Source: Notospermus geniculatus (taxonomy: Eukaryota; Nemertea; Pilidiophora; Heteronemertea; Lineidae). Taken from it: a stretch of DNA of 64,000 nt. The position numbers were made by a program, and so were the translations under genes. Positions 30,677-40,865 of this stretch are shown in pieces. The notes under the pieces are model-generated. The model made no database searches. It saw only the letters and a program-made list of their open reading frames with translations, and was not told the DNA's origin. The number at the start of each line of letters is the position of its first letter. Position 1 is the stretch's first letter. The DNA lies in NCBI GenBank assembly GCA_002633025.1, contig NMRB01000606.1, positions 124,014-188,013 of the forward strand, given 5' to 3'.

Positions 30677-30911
30677 GTTCATTTCCGTGGTAATCAATGA
30701 CAAACGTAAATAACGAAGGTCCTTTGCACAGTTTAATATGTCTATAGAACGTGAACTCTGATTGGACGAATTGAAAAAGCGTTGGAATTGTTTTGTATTT
30801 TTTTGTTCAAATGCTACACGAAATGAAGAATACAATGACAACGAATGTTTTGTTCATACTTTCAATGCACGAATGAGTACGACATCAAACACACTACTCA
30901 TTTTTGGCAAC

Positions 30912-32555
30912 TCAATTCTTTACAAGGACATGTCCGGTCGTTAAACATTTCCATACAAGATTCGACATTCTGGCCATATTACGTTCAGAGGACCGCACGT
31001 CGTACGTCTTTTTCTGCATTGCATCTGAGTGTTTCATCAAACTGGCCAAGTCATGTTCGTTAGTGGTACCGATATCAGATTCTAACATCGTTGACACAAC
31101 TGACTTTCTCAGCACAGTACAACTCGTGCGAAGTGTTTTGTTTGAGGCTGCGGTAAATTCACTTGAAATGATGTTAGAAATTTCACTTTGATTCAGAGTC
31201 CGACCACTCCAGGACAAGAAGACATTTGATGTTGCCTGGCAATGCGTTGCTTCATCAAAACTCGGAATCAGAGTACGAATATGATCGATGAATACATTCA
31301 GGAGTTTGAAATGATCAACGTTTAACGATAGTTGGGCAGCACCGTACAGTGACATTGTTTTGTGCTGAACGACGTTGACTACGTGTCTGTCATGAAAAAT
31401 GTTTCCTTGAGCTGCAACTACTTCACCAAGTTTTAAATTTATTATGGGTCCGGAACGTGTCGCATTGTTGAGACTCAACAGAAGAATTAAATAGTTTCGG
31501 GCTCGAACAAAACGGAGACGATCGCTATGGCGACGTTCATCGGTATTCTTTGTGCATCCATCCTTCCTCAAATAATCACGTAATATCTTGTTGCCAATGA
31601 TTGCCCGTTTGCCTCTCAGATATAGCTTGATATGATTTGGTGTTACAAGTGCTTTTCGATGTTTGAGCCTTATTACAGTCGCGCGTTCCATGATTTTCTT
31701 CTGCAACGAGCGATTCCAAATTTGGATTTGTTTGACGATCCGTTCAACTGTTTCCGATGTAATCCAGTCTTTATCAAGAAGTTTTCCGTACTCCACAAAC
31801 TTTTTAAAATCTAATAAATAGTTTTTAACCGTACTGGCAGTTTTTGTTTTGAGAGAGGGAGAAATAAATTTGTTTTCGATATCTTGTAATTTTGCAGTGA
31901 CGAGGTTAGCACTGAAATCATGACCGTAGATATCAATAACTATCTCAACATGTTTTACGGCCTGCAAGGCCTGACGTTCGCTTTTTTCACCACCGCCAAA
32001 CGTCTGTAGCCATCGTCCAAAAGTTGTAATCTCGTTGGCACATTGATGATTATCAGATTGTACCGTCGCACTTGCACATGCATCAGATGGAACACCATCT
32101 ACGCTGCTTTTAACGTTTGTTATCTCTGATTTGCAGTGCTGTTCATTAGATTGATTACTACAGAGCGACGATGATCCAAACGCAGATTTTTTGCATTTAC
32201 CCAAGTTCATGTAGTAACCGTAAATCGGATCTGATCGTTTCATTTTATGTTTGCTGCCGAGTAGATGCTTATCAATACGTTTAACAACGCTGAAACAATC
32301 TTGAACAGGGCATTGATGTATGCTGAAATAACCATATGCGTCGTTATTGCACTTGACATTATCAAGAGTTTGATTACTATTGATTTTTCGTTGGTTTTCT
32401 CTTTTTTGCTGCTGCAAAAACCTGAGTGATGCACGGCGATCGAACTTATGAAATTCCCTCAAATGACGTGGTAGATTTGAGATATTCTTATCACACAATG
32501 AACATAGATATCGATAGACCACCCGGTGCCTTACTGTGTCATCGAAGGGTTCCAT
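30912..32555 (-). CDS. Zinc-finger tyrosine recombinase (547 aa)
   Basis: Site-specific recombinase candidate that cuts and rejoins DNA through a 3'-phosphotyrosine. Two C2H2-type fingers open the protein (C18, C21, H31, H36 and C82, C87, H97, H103). A helical SAM-like domain follows (about 175-310), then a catalytic domain with R367 (NATRSG), K399, R483 (TVLRK), H509 (LMKHS) and nucleophile Y518. The usual His of HxxR is Thr480. The set R-K-R-H-Y is complete otherwise. Such zinc-finger/recombinase fusions occur in Crypton-like and related animal elements. The gene sits between 91-bp direct repeats. Whether it serves the virus or is a passenger transposon is undecided. ATG at 32555; the frame is intact. 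Confidence 0.8.
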   Translation of the reverse strand: MEPFDDTVRHRVVYRYLCSLCDKNISNLPRHLREFHKFDRRASLRFLQQQKRENQRKINSNQTLDNVKCNNDAYGYFSIHQCPVQDCFSVVKRIDKHLLGSKHKMKRSDPIYGYYMNLGKCKKSAFGSSSLCSNQSNEQHCKSEITNVKSSVDGVPSDACASATVQSDNHQCANEITTFGRWLQTFGGGEKSERQALQAVKHVEIVIDIYGHDFSANLVTAKLQDIENKFISPSLKTKTASTVKNYLLDFKKFVEYGKLLDKDWITSETVERIVKQIQIWNRSLQKKIMERATVIRLKHRKALVTPNHIKLYLRGKRAIIGNKILRDYLRKDGCTKNTDERRHSDRLRFVRARNYLILLLSLNNATRSGPIINLKLGEVVAAQGNIFHDRHVVNVVQHKTMSLYGAAQLSLNVDHFKLLNVFIDHIRTLIPSFDEATHCQATSNVFLSWSGRTLNQSEISNIISSEFTAASNKTLRTSCTVLRKSVVSTMLESDIGTTNEHDLASLMKHSDAMQKKTYDVRSSERNMARMSNLVWKCLTTGHVLVKN

Positions 32556-33037
32556 TATAATTTTTGCCCGGATATTTCACTGTCGAGTCACTGTTATCAG
32601 AAGTAGCGTTTCGCTTGCAGCCAAATAATGAAATCCAGAAGAGATGATGTAAACAGTGAGTAATGAATCTTTAGAAAGTCTATACAAGTGATTTTCCCTA
32701 GAACCGAGGGTTCCAGATTGTAACACCAGATGTCTGAATAGTTCCAGATAGAACCAGAAGCTCTTATTCACTGGTGCACAGTAGAGCACGAAGCTGCTCC
32801 CAAATAACGTTTTACTCTCAATGACCTTGGCTTGGCAGTTCAAAATCTAATTCGTCTGACGGTCGTTTGGGCATTGCTTGTATGAATAATACGTGATAGT
32901 CACACCACTTTACCTAATAATATTTTCTTGGATTACTAATTATATTCGGGCACATATCAACTATATTCGGAAATTTCTTGATTCATTAGCACACTAAAGC
33001 GTCACACGTAGTGAAATAGTTATATCATATTTTTCGT
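32556..33037. other. Gene-free spacer beside the recombinase
   Basis: Only an 88-codon minus-strand frame without an ATG is present. I see no repeat or motif here apart from ttcaaatgctacacgaaa at its right edge (33035 on), which also occurs near 30806. Confidence 0.5.
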
Positions 33038-33512
33038 TCAAATGCTACACGAAAACAAGAACCCAATGATCAGTATTATACAAGAGATCGTTACTACATA
33101 CAGATGTTGGGGAGTATTATCTACTCTTCCACCACCGGCTGCTGGCGGGCCCGAACAATCTTTACCAACAGCAGTACAGTCGTTACGCTGTTTCAAGCAA
33201 GCCTCTTTCTCTTGTTCGCATATTATGCTCATTTCCTTCTTTTGTTGACGGCAGAAGTCATCCTCATTGTAATATGGATCCTGCAGAAACCCATATTTTA
33301 CCGTTCACTCTTATCCCCTTCATAACCGTATCGTCACTTGAAATGATTTCTTGTATCATTGGGGTCAATCGTTGTTTTTTAGCATTGTTTAACACATGCT
33401 CGTCCAAATCTTTCCGTATACACGTGCCAGTAGTAACGTAATATATCCCACCGTATGATGAAATAAATCGTTCCTTTATATGTCGATGTACGTGACTTGT
33501 GTCAAATCCCAA
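33038..33512 (-). pseudogene. Membrane-protein gene broken by a frame change
   Basis: Two minus-strand open stretches overlap at 33264-33304 in different frames. The upstream one (33264-33512) has no ATG and a soluble sequence. The downstream one (open 33038-33304, first ATG 33232) ends in a hydrophobic segment (VVTISCIILIIGFLF). A single 1-base change in the overlap would join them, so this looks like a frameshifted gene of about 145 codons, an assembly error, or, less likely, programmed frameshifting; I see no classical slippery heptamer. The upstream part begins at the edge of the 91-bp repeat, so it may also be truncated. Confidence 0.45.
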
Positions 33513-33588
33513 AATGTTCTATAGTCAAGTTGCTCTCCACCTTACGTATGTTATACCTTTTTTTCGTATTTCAACAACGGCCCATCAA
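33498..33588 (+). repeat. 91-bp direct repeat, right copy
   Basis: Partner of 30585-30676, same orientation, about 2.9 kb apart. See the note on the bracketed recombinase. Confidence 0.85.
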
Positions 33589-33636
33589 AATTTAAAATGT
33601 CCACAAACGTCCACAAAGAATATGTCTCAATATTCA

Positions 33637-34239
33637 CTATCGAAGTTTATTCAGCAATTCACAAAGATTCTGCACAGCTTCTTGATCGCAGACCGAATTG
33701 GAGATGCACAAGATCGTATCCACATGGCAAGGATGGTTCTCAGAGTCTAACCCATCCATGTTGTCCATCCAGCACCAACACCCGACTTTTTTCCCCGCAG
33801 TACGCATTCGAATGGCGTCACGTTCCTCAGGCTTCTGTTTCAATAACTTCTCCGTGTACAGTTCGCAGGCCTTCTTCGCAGAACGATTCTTTGTAACAGC
33901 ATAAGGATTGCCGAGAGAACAGTCATAACCCTTTGCCACTTTGAAATTCCAACGCCCCGCATAAACATTCTTATCCTTATCTTTGCACCAGGCTTTCAGG
34001 TTAGCGTAACCAATCTTCTCCAACACTCTCTTCTTCACACACTGTCTGGTGGCCAGTTTCTCCTTTTTAACGCCAACTTCAATTTCATCATCCACTGTCA
34101 CCGTGGAGGTAGTATCTGCAAAGATATCACTATCGCTATCTCTGTCTCTATCTATATCTCTACCTTCATCTCCAACTTTGTTGTCTATGTCCATGCTTGT
34201 GATAGCTTCATCTTCCGCAGTCATTACACGTGCCATCAT
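33637..34239 (-). CDS. DUF4326 domain protein (200 aa)
   Basis: The first ATG is at 34239 (others at 34236 and 34224); the frame is open a little upstream without an ATG. After an acidic, Arg/Asp-repeat N-terminus (about 1-60), residues 91-178 show the DUF4326 pattern: YAGRW, SLGNPY (108-113), a helical stretch, GCWCW (153-157) and CHVD (171-174). The family occurs in phages and large DNA viruses; its activity is not established to my knowledge, though the Cys/His set suggests metal binding or catalysis. It starts 2 bp after the nuclease candidate's stop on the same strand, so the two are probably co-transcribed. Confidence 0.75.
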   Translation of the reverse strand: MMARVMTAEDEAITSMDIDNKVGDEGRDIDRDRDSDSDIFADTTSTVTVDDEIEVGVKKEKLATRQCVKKRVLEKIGYANLKAWCKDKDKNVYAGRWNFKVAKGYDCSLGNPYAVTKNRSAKKACELYTEKLLKQKPEERDAIRMRTAGKKVGCWCWMDNMDGLDSENHPCHVDTILCISNSVCDQEAVQNLCELLNKLR

Positions 34240-34241
34240 CA

Positions 34242-36050
34242 CTACCAAGCACTTTCTAAAAGTTGTCTAATGTGTTCCAAAGGTAAGTGCCCTACAGCAA
34301 CGTAATCTCCCCACTCGGCAATATATGCTGTGCAAGTCTCTTGGTCTTCTTCGCCTTCTTCGCTATCTCCGCCGTCTCCGCCGGTCTCTTTCTCAACTCT
34401 TTCCAAATATGCTGCAAATTGCGTTCTGCTCAAATGTCTTAATTCTGCGTGACAGTGGTTTGCGAAGTTTTTGTGGTGCGGCAGGAACGATATCAGACTT
34501 GGGATAAAAACCAATTCGAATAACGACTTCAAACTCAAATAGCCGTTTCCCTCTAATATTCTTTTATTCACTAGCTCGCTCTGGAGTCGAATGAGAACGC
34601 AGATATCTGTCCCAAATATATCTTTGCTGTCCGTTTGCTGACTGCTGGATCTGAACAACAAATACAACTTTTTCAACACCAACTCTACGGGCACAGTTGC
34701 TTGTTCATCAGCTTTGCCGTATTTTTCGCCGATAGCAAATTCTTCCAGCCAGGTGGTGGCTAGCTCTTTCAGTTCGGTAAATTTCACATAGGGATCTATC
34801 GCCGCTGTCCGTGATCCATCTTCGTCATCAACATCGCTCTCATCACTCACCACCTTCCTCTCCTCTCCCTTCTTCCTTAACTGTGAAAATGACATGCTCG
34901 CCAAATATGCCAATCTATGCAGAGCATATGTATAAATACCCACTTGAAACTGGCTACAGCACACTCGATTGATCGGTTCTTGGTGGTCATAGACCGAATA
35001 AGGTCTACTGTGCGACTTGACATCGACTATTTTCATTTTAAAGTGTCTAGAATCGTATTTTTGACCACCGTCTTCATCCCCACCCCCTTCATCCACATCA
35101 TCGCTGCCGTCTTCATCTTCCAAATTTACAAGCCAAGGTTTGTTAATCTCCAACACATCTTTTTTACTCTGTTTTTTCCACCACGCACATGTGCTACTTT
35201 TGTATATAGCATCGATAGATCCACGCAGAGCTATTATTTCACAACCTGGCGGTGGAATATGTTCGCCTTCCTCTTCACCACCACCACCACCCCCACAATT
35301 CGCTGCCTGTCGCATATCTTTTTGGCGTCTTTTTTCAGCCATTTGCTTCTGTCTCTTTCTATTCACCCTATCAGACAGATTTGACTTTGGCAATGGACAC
35401 ACGAACCCGGCGTTGGTAACATAGCCTCGAAAATATAGCAGTTTCAACCAGTTACAAGTGTCTATCATCCTATGTGCAATCTCTCTAGCCTTTTTGATCT
35501 CTTCCCTACTCCCACTCATCTGAAATCTGCACGGCTTGCGTTTGATTATTTTCATCACTGCATCAATTTTTTTCTGATCCATGACTTTGCAAATTTTTCT
35601 CCAGTCATGATTCGACATTACTTCATCCGTAACATCGTGGCCGTAGTTATACCCCTGTCGATCCTCTTCGAGTGCCAAATAGCTATGAATAACCGATCCA
35701 TCGCTAATGTGCCCAGCCATCCCACAGTCGGAAATCTCCTTACTGATTAAATCGTCCATCACATCCCCAGCTCCTTTTGTGCTCACATCATCACCACCAC
35801 TACCACCAGCACTTTCGCCTTCGTCAAACGCCCTAGCCCAATCCCTCTTATTCGTCCCTTTGCCCACAGTCGAAGATCTGTTTATGCTATTTCTCAATTT
35901 ATTCACGTGATGACCGTGCTTCTTGGCCAAGTTCGAAGCTAATGATACACAAGTGACAAAGTTTACAACATTTTTCTTACTACCATCAGCATTTTTATTT
36001 TCATTATCATCCAACTCGTCTGCGGACACACTTGCGAAATCATCACCCAT
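34242..36050 (-). CDS. PD-(D/E)XK nuclease candidate (602 aa)
   Basis: Residues about 277-380 read like the RecB/alkaline-exonuclease core: GSID with D280, then VDVK giving D343 and K345, then a helix with Q367, Q369 and Y373. This spacing, including the D-x-K form and the trailing Gln/Tyr helix, fits the PD-(D/E)XK fold. Herpesviruses encode such an exonuclease (UL12 type) for processing replicating DNA, so that role is a reasonable inference. Low-complexity insertions (Gly/Glu near 253-262, Asp/Gly near 311-330) interrupt the core. ATG at 36050; the upstream glycoprotein gene ends 11 bp away. Confidence 0.6.
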   Translation of the reverse strand: MGDDFASVSADELDDNENKNADGSKKNVVNFVTCVSLASNLAKKHGHHVNKLRNSINRSSTVGKGTNKRDWARAFDEGESAGGSGGDDVSTKGAGDVMDDLISKEISDCGMAGHISDGSVIHSYLALEEDRQGYNYGHDVTDEVMSNHDWRKICKVMDQKKIDAVMKIIKRKPCRFQMSGSREEIKKAREIAHRMIDTCNWLKLLYFRGYVTNAGFVCPLPKSNLSDRVNRKRQKQMAEKRRQKDMRQAANCGGGGGGEEEGEHIPPPGCEIIALRGSIDAIYKSSTCAWWKKQSKKDVLEINKPWLVNLEDEDGSDDVDEGGGDEDGGQKYDSRHFKMKIVDVKSHSRPYSVYDHQEPINRVCCSQFQVGIYTYALHRLAYLASMSFSQLRKKGEERKVVSDESDVDDEDGSRTAAIDPYVKFTELKELATTWLEEFAIGEKYGKADEQATVPVELVLKKLYLLFRSSSQQTDSKDIFGTDICVLIRLQSELVNKRILEGNGYLSLKSLFELVFIPSLISFLPHHKNFANHCHAELRHLSRTQFAAYLERVEKETGGDGGDSEEGEEDQETCTAYIAEWGDYVAVGHLPLEHIRQLLESAW

Positions 36051-36060
36051 TTTTGATCAT

Positions 36061-39000
36061 CTAAATCTTGCCTTGTCTTCGAAATTTCAACATCAATTCC
36101 TTTCTCCACTGATACAACACCGCACAAATTCCAATCACAACACTCAAACAGCAAAGAACGGTCAAGAATAAAAATACGGGATTCGAAGAGTCTTTTATAT
36201 CCAATTCGAACTCGACAACTGTCTTATCTTTCTCTTTCTCCTCTTCTTTCTCCAGCTGGTGTTTTACAACTTTACTACTGGCCACAAGATTTGTCGCCCT
36301 GATAGTGAAATACGATTCCAATGCTTCCAAACGAGAATTGTACCCGTGCAGCAGTCCACCGTTCACCCGGTCGCTCACCAGATTTCCCAAACTGCACTGG
36401 AAACCCAACATCATTCCACTTGGCGTCATCGTTTTGCCATTTTCTTTCACACGGAATAAATTCAAGGCAGACTTATCCGGTATAACCGCACTCAGCACCA
36501 CACCGGTTTTCGCTATCTTATTATACGCAGCCACAGAACAACTTATTTCATCCCTCTTATCAGAAGCAGGTAAGATGTCACCAGAAATACTACATTCGGT
36601 TTTTTCATAAGTAAGCGAAGACTGTGCTACTAAAATCATTCTCCGCATTCGCATCGGTGTGCTTTTTTCGTACACTACAGCATAAATCCTGAACGGGTAC
36701 AATTTCTTTATCGATTCTTCGCAGCCTTTAAACAGTAGCATATTTACATACCCAGGCAGGCCACATTTCACGTGCATTTCGTTAGACATAGCAATCATTT
36801 CAATAGTAGGTTTAGGCGAGTTATTTGTCTGTGTGTCCGGTATATCGTAACACGCGGGTATCTGTCTAATTTGATTTATGTGTGCAAACCATCTATTAGA
36901 CGCTGCTACAGACCAATGCCTACTCTGTGCGGTGGGATTAAGATAAGACTTATTGGGAATGCTGTACGTAAATAACGCCGTGGTGATAGATCTTGCCATG
37001 GTCAACCCATGCACATACTCCTTATTAACCAACAGTGTCAAAGATGTGGTGTTTTTGTCCATTATACACAAGTGCTCAGTCTCGCTGTACTTTATTTTCG
37101 TGTGAAAATCACTGGCAAGTGCTTCTTCCAACGTGTACATATCATTTATCGATTTTCGACCGCACCCGATGTATTTCCTATGCACTTGCTGATTTGGGCC
37201 GTACACGAATCGAACTCTCATGTCCGGAATGTCGCAAAGACCAAACTCGGCTATATATCGAACTGTAAACACGTACCACTTAGAATTTCTAGCCACACCG
37301 GTGTTTGAGAAATAATTACTCGCAGAACATCCCAAAGCACTGTTGCCCTCCTTATCCATCACGTCGGAAGTCTTGCTCACAGAACTTATCAAATTCGTCT
37401 CGGGATAAGCGCAGAAAAAATACTTGGACCCCAAAATCTCAGCATTTTCAAACACCCCAATTTCCGGCACCTGATAATGCCTATCGGGTTTCTTGGGTGT
37501 AAACGTGTTAGCCAACGGTACGGAATCGCTACACTCATATTTCTCCACGCTAGCTAAAACGTCGTATCTCTCGGGCAGCACATCCAAGATAGAAGTGTGT
37601 CTATACTCATCCGCAATGTTAATGCTTTTCACACATTTTCTCCAAACATCCCTACCACCGACACTCTTCCTTTCGTAAAAACGCTCCATCTTCAATCCTT
37701 TCAGTTCATCAAATGCTACGCTGCTAAAAATCACTCTATTCGTGGTAGGACAATTCGACATTAGTTTTGGACACACGACACCTATCTTACCACTACATAA
37801 TCGGATTCCATAGGGTCGCATGAAATACGGAAAATAACCGCCGAATTTTTTCGCAGTAGATATGCTCGAAATCACTTTCGGTTTCGAATCTCTCTCGTTT
37901 GAACATATTCTATACATCAACATGTTGAACACGCTTTTTCTAACGCCGTACTTGCCAAATGCACCGCAGCGAAGCTGGTTGTCTATTTTGGGATTCTGCG
38001 ACATGATCGTTTCCCAATTCATAACAGAGGTAAACACCACATTGCCAAGCAACACGTCTGGTTTGTTATTTCTCTTGCAAACGGCGCCAACAGATTTACA
38101 AGGACACCGAACCGTGGACAGTTCTTCATAACTTCCAAGTAGATGGCCATTAATGTTTTTACAATTTCTCCCGAAAACGTGCGTGTTGCATTTGTTCATC
38201 AAGTTCTTAGTTGACCATTTTACCAGGTGCTCGATTTCAAAGCTTTTCGTGTTTGCCGGCATGTGCCCGCCCTCGATGTACTTGGAAACGTCATCAACAC
38301 CATTAAAATTTTTACTCACTTCACCTGCATAATACGAATAAGGTGAAAAGTCCTTTAGCCATCTAGATAATGTGAACGCGTGCCAGCACATGTCTGATCG
38401 ACCACCAATTTTCGAAAAGTCAAACCGATAACTTTTTATCGTTTTTTCCATTGCCCTGCAAGATTTGCTTTCGTATTGAGGGCATTCGTCGGGTTTTATA
38501 AAACCATCGTGAACATTAATTCGCTCTTTCAACAATTTGCGATCTCCCTCCACAAGTGGCGACGGAATGGCATTGTTTGCTCCGCTCTTATCTCTCAAAT
38601 AGTCTAACAATATCAGATCGCGGAGAACGTGCCTTTTTCTACCGTAAAAACAAACATACCTTGGAGACGCACAACTGACGCTAGGATCATAATATTTACT
38701 ATCGACATCCCTTATCTTTTTAGTTAGAAACAGGGGGCCTTGACTTTGCGATGTTTTGATGAACACGCGCCACGAATATCGGTCAACCAATTTATCTGTG
38801 CCGCACCAACTGGCTTTGTTAGTGTTTGGTATCAACATAGACTGCTCGTTTCTACACAATTTATACACGCGTTTTCCACTCTGGCTACTCCCGCAGCTCC
38901 CGCACATTTCCAATTTTTCACAAGACCCACTAGACAGAAACAAGATCTCTGCCTTCTCGTTCGGATCGAATTCGTTCCCGCATTTGTACTTGTAAACATC

Positions 39001-40701
39001 CCTGCCATCAGACAGTCGAATCGTTTTCGCCATTCCATACTTCACATACTGGTACTGTCTCACAGCACGAAAATAATTTAGATAGAACGATTCTGCCAGT
39101 TGTTCTGTCAAAAGCACCTTCCAACCGTCCTCCACTCGCCTTTTCACGTCGCGCATACACAATTGGCTCATTTTATGAAACCTATAACCCAAATCCACAT
39201 TTTTAAACTGATAAACCGTGTCCACAATTCGCGTGTTCTCATATTCCAGCCTCAGCGATACATCGTTCACATTTCCTCGCCTCTTGTACAACACGTCACT
39301 CGTAGCAGGTCCTGTTGGCGCAGATTTTGATGCTTCCCTTAACCTGTTTATCGCAGCGTCGGGTATATCGGGCAGATTCATCACAACAGTCTCCACGCTC
39401 GTCAAATCGACAGTGCCGAAGTTTGTGAAATTCAGAGCCTCATTATTTGTCAATATGGGAAACGCTGCATCTCCCGTGTCCGTTATCATTCCGAATTTCT
39501 TGATCTTTTCCAAATCTATAGCGTTTCCCACCAGTCTATCCAACTGACCCCCGACCAAGTACATTTTATCCCAACACGACTTCAAACTGTCCTGCTGTTG
39601 TTCATCTGTGTGAAAATCAACCCCTCTAGTGCCCAGAGAATACGAATATTTAGCATCTTCAGTCATAACATTCACGGGTGGGGGCAAGAAGCACATGGTC
39701 TTACTAAAAACGCTTATGTCCTTCTTATTTTTAAACTGGGTCAATTCCAAGTTGTCATAATCACCGCAAAACTGATATTCTCTACCACTGGGCAGTGCCA
39801 GTTGGATTGTTGGTTTTAAATAGTTAACAGAATAATAAACACCACCACCACCACCGCCGCCGCCGTTTTTCTCCTTTTTTATCGAAATTCTCCCATATAA
39901 GTCGCCTTCGATCAGTGTCTTATCGTCGAAATCCTCAAGCTGGGTGGGTGAATCGTAGTACTTGTGACTTAGCATTAACTTATACCCCGACCATATAGGA
40001 TGGTTTACACTGGAATCTACCGCATCCCATCGAAAATTATCCACCTTGCACCCAACGAAAAACAAATCGTCCTCTGGGTCAGCTACAACAATAGGTTCGG
40101 GCGAATTAAATGTCTGGCCCCTCTGAGGAACGCCCGCAGCACCATCGCTCGGTTTTATTAATCTGTAGCTTAACAGTTTGTCCTCGGCCGAAGTAGCTAT
40201 TTCTATCGCTTCGGGCTGTTTCGTTATATCCATCACATAAGCTTTACATTGCCACACGGTTAAGTCATACTCTTGTGGGTTGTGGATATCCAGACTCAAC
40301 TCATACGTGCTACTCTCCGCTTTGCACTTAGGCTTATACCGATGCATGGGTGACCAACGTTTTCCCATATCGGTATCGTCTGAGTAGGGTGTTTTACTTT
40401 TGTCTATCGCAGAACTGGCTCTTTTTACGCCCTTGAAAAGGCACACAGATTCAGAGAATTGAGCGGTCGATATATAGGTTTCGTTGTTGTTCGTGTCCAG
40501 TAGATAAAGGGTCAGACTTTTCATTCTATACTCCGCATCATTTCGCTGATATGTGCATTTTAGTGAAAATTTTAGCACAGGTGCCCCATCGGGTGGGACT
40601 TTGAAATCTACCTCGATAACCGGCTTCGGTACAGCGCCCAGGCTACTGCACACACAACACAAAATACACGCCAACAAGAAATAGGAATTGAAATACGACA
40701 T
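36061..40701 (-). CDS. Giant class I membrane glycoprotein, MP family paralogue A (1546 aa)
   Basis: Signal peptide at about residues 1-22 (ATG 40701), a very long Cys-rich ectodomain, one anchor near 1510-1532 and a short basic tail. It is clearly paralogous to the 47999-52267 product. Shared blocks in the same order include VGCK..NF.WD, D.(L/Y)(W)GR, FPIL..NE, GWKV with a following QLAESFY/QLIEQYY-type helix, SSGSC/TSGSC and CAS.RYVCFY. Malacoherpesviruses carry families of such large class I membrane proteins. Envelope attachment or spike function is inferred. A poly-Gly stretch lies near residue 285. Both 5' and 3' ends look complete. Confidence 0.85.
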   Translation of the reverse strand: MSYFNSYFLLACILCCVCSSLGAVPKPVIEVDFKVPPDGAPVLKFSLKCTYQRNDAEYRMKSLTLYLLDTNNNETYISTAQFSESVCLFKGVKRASSAIDKSKTPYSDDTDMGKRWSPMHRYKPKCKAESSTYELSLDIHNPQEYDLTVWQCKAYVMDITKQPEAIEIATSAEDKLLSYRLIKPSDGAAGVPQRGQTFNSPEPIVVADPEDDLFFVGCKVDNFRWDAVDSSVNHPIWSGYKLMLSHKYYDSPTQLEDFDDKTLIEGDLYGRISIKKEKNGGGGGGGGVYYSVNYLKPTIQLALPSGREYQFCGDYDNLELTQFKNKKDISVFSKTMCFLPPPVNVMTEDAKYSYSLGTRGVDFHTDEQQQDSLKSCWDKMYLVGGQLDRLVGNAIDLEKIKKFGMITDTGDAAFPILTNNEALNFTNFGTVDLTSVETVVMNLPDIPDAAINRLREASKSAPTGPATSDVLYKRRGNVNDVSLRLEYENTRIVDTVYQFKNVDLGYRFHKMSQLCMRDVKRRVEDGWKVLLTEQLAESFYLNYFRAVRQYQYVKYGMAKTIRLSDGRDVYKYKCGNEFDPNEKAEILFLSSGSCEKLEMCGSCGSSQSGKRVYKLCRNEQSMLIPNTNKASWCGTDKLVDRYSWRVFIKTSQSQGPLFLTKKIRDVDSKYYDPSVSCASPRYVCFYGRKRHVLRDLILLDYLRDKSGANNAIPSPLVEGDRKLLKERINVHDGFIKPDECPQYESKSCRAMEKTIKSYRFDFSKIGGRSDMCWHAFTLSRWLKDFSPYSYYAGEVSKNFNGVDDVSKYIEGGHMPANTKSFEIEHLVKWSTKNLMNKCNTHVFGRNCKNINGHLLGSYEELSTVRCPCKSVGAVCKRNNKPDVLLGNVVFTSVMNWETIMSQNPKIDNQLRCGAFGKYGVRKSVFNMLMYRICSNERDSKPKVISSISTAKKFGGYFPYFMRPYGIRLCSGKIGVVCPKLMSNCPTTNRVIFSSVAFDELKGLKMERFYERKSVGGRDVWRKCVKSINIADEYRHTSILDVLPERYDVLASVEKYECSDSVPLANTFTPKKPDRHYQVPEIGVFENAEILGSKYFFCAYPETNLISSVSKTSDVMDKEGNSALGCSASNYFSNTGVARNSKWYVFTVRYIAEFGLCDIPDMRVRFVYGPNQQVHRKYIGCGRKSINDMYTLEEALASDFHTKIKYSETEHLCIMDKNTTSLTLLVNKEYVHGLTMARSITTALFTYSIPNKSYLNPTAQSRHWSVAASNRWFAHINQIRQIPACYDIPDTQTNNSPKPTIEMIAMSNEMHVKCGLPGYVNMLLFKGCEESIKKLYPFRIYAVVYEKSTPMRMRRMILVAQSSLTYEKTECSISGDILPASDKRDEISCSVAAYNKIAKTGVVLSAVIPDKSALNLFRVKENGKTMTPSGMMLGFQCSLGNLVSDRVNGGLLHGYNSRLEALESYFTIRATNLVASSKVVKHQLEKEEEKEKDKTVVEFELDIKDSSNPVFLFLTVLCCLSVVIGICAVLYQWRKELMLKFRRQGKI

Positions 40702-40865
40702 TTTTGTTCAATATTTAATTTTGCATCAAGCGTGATTTTATTGTATGCCTCATTTTACACACATTCACAAAATACATGCGTTACCAAATACTAAAAAACC
40801 CAAAACATTTTCGAATCGTTGTTTTATACAGAAATATCATTGTTTTCAAATTTTCATAGAGTTTT

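Noticed and set aside
32577-32843. 88-codon minus-strand frame upstream of the recombinase
   Set aside because: It starts without ATG and has no domain or promoter-like sequence.
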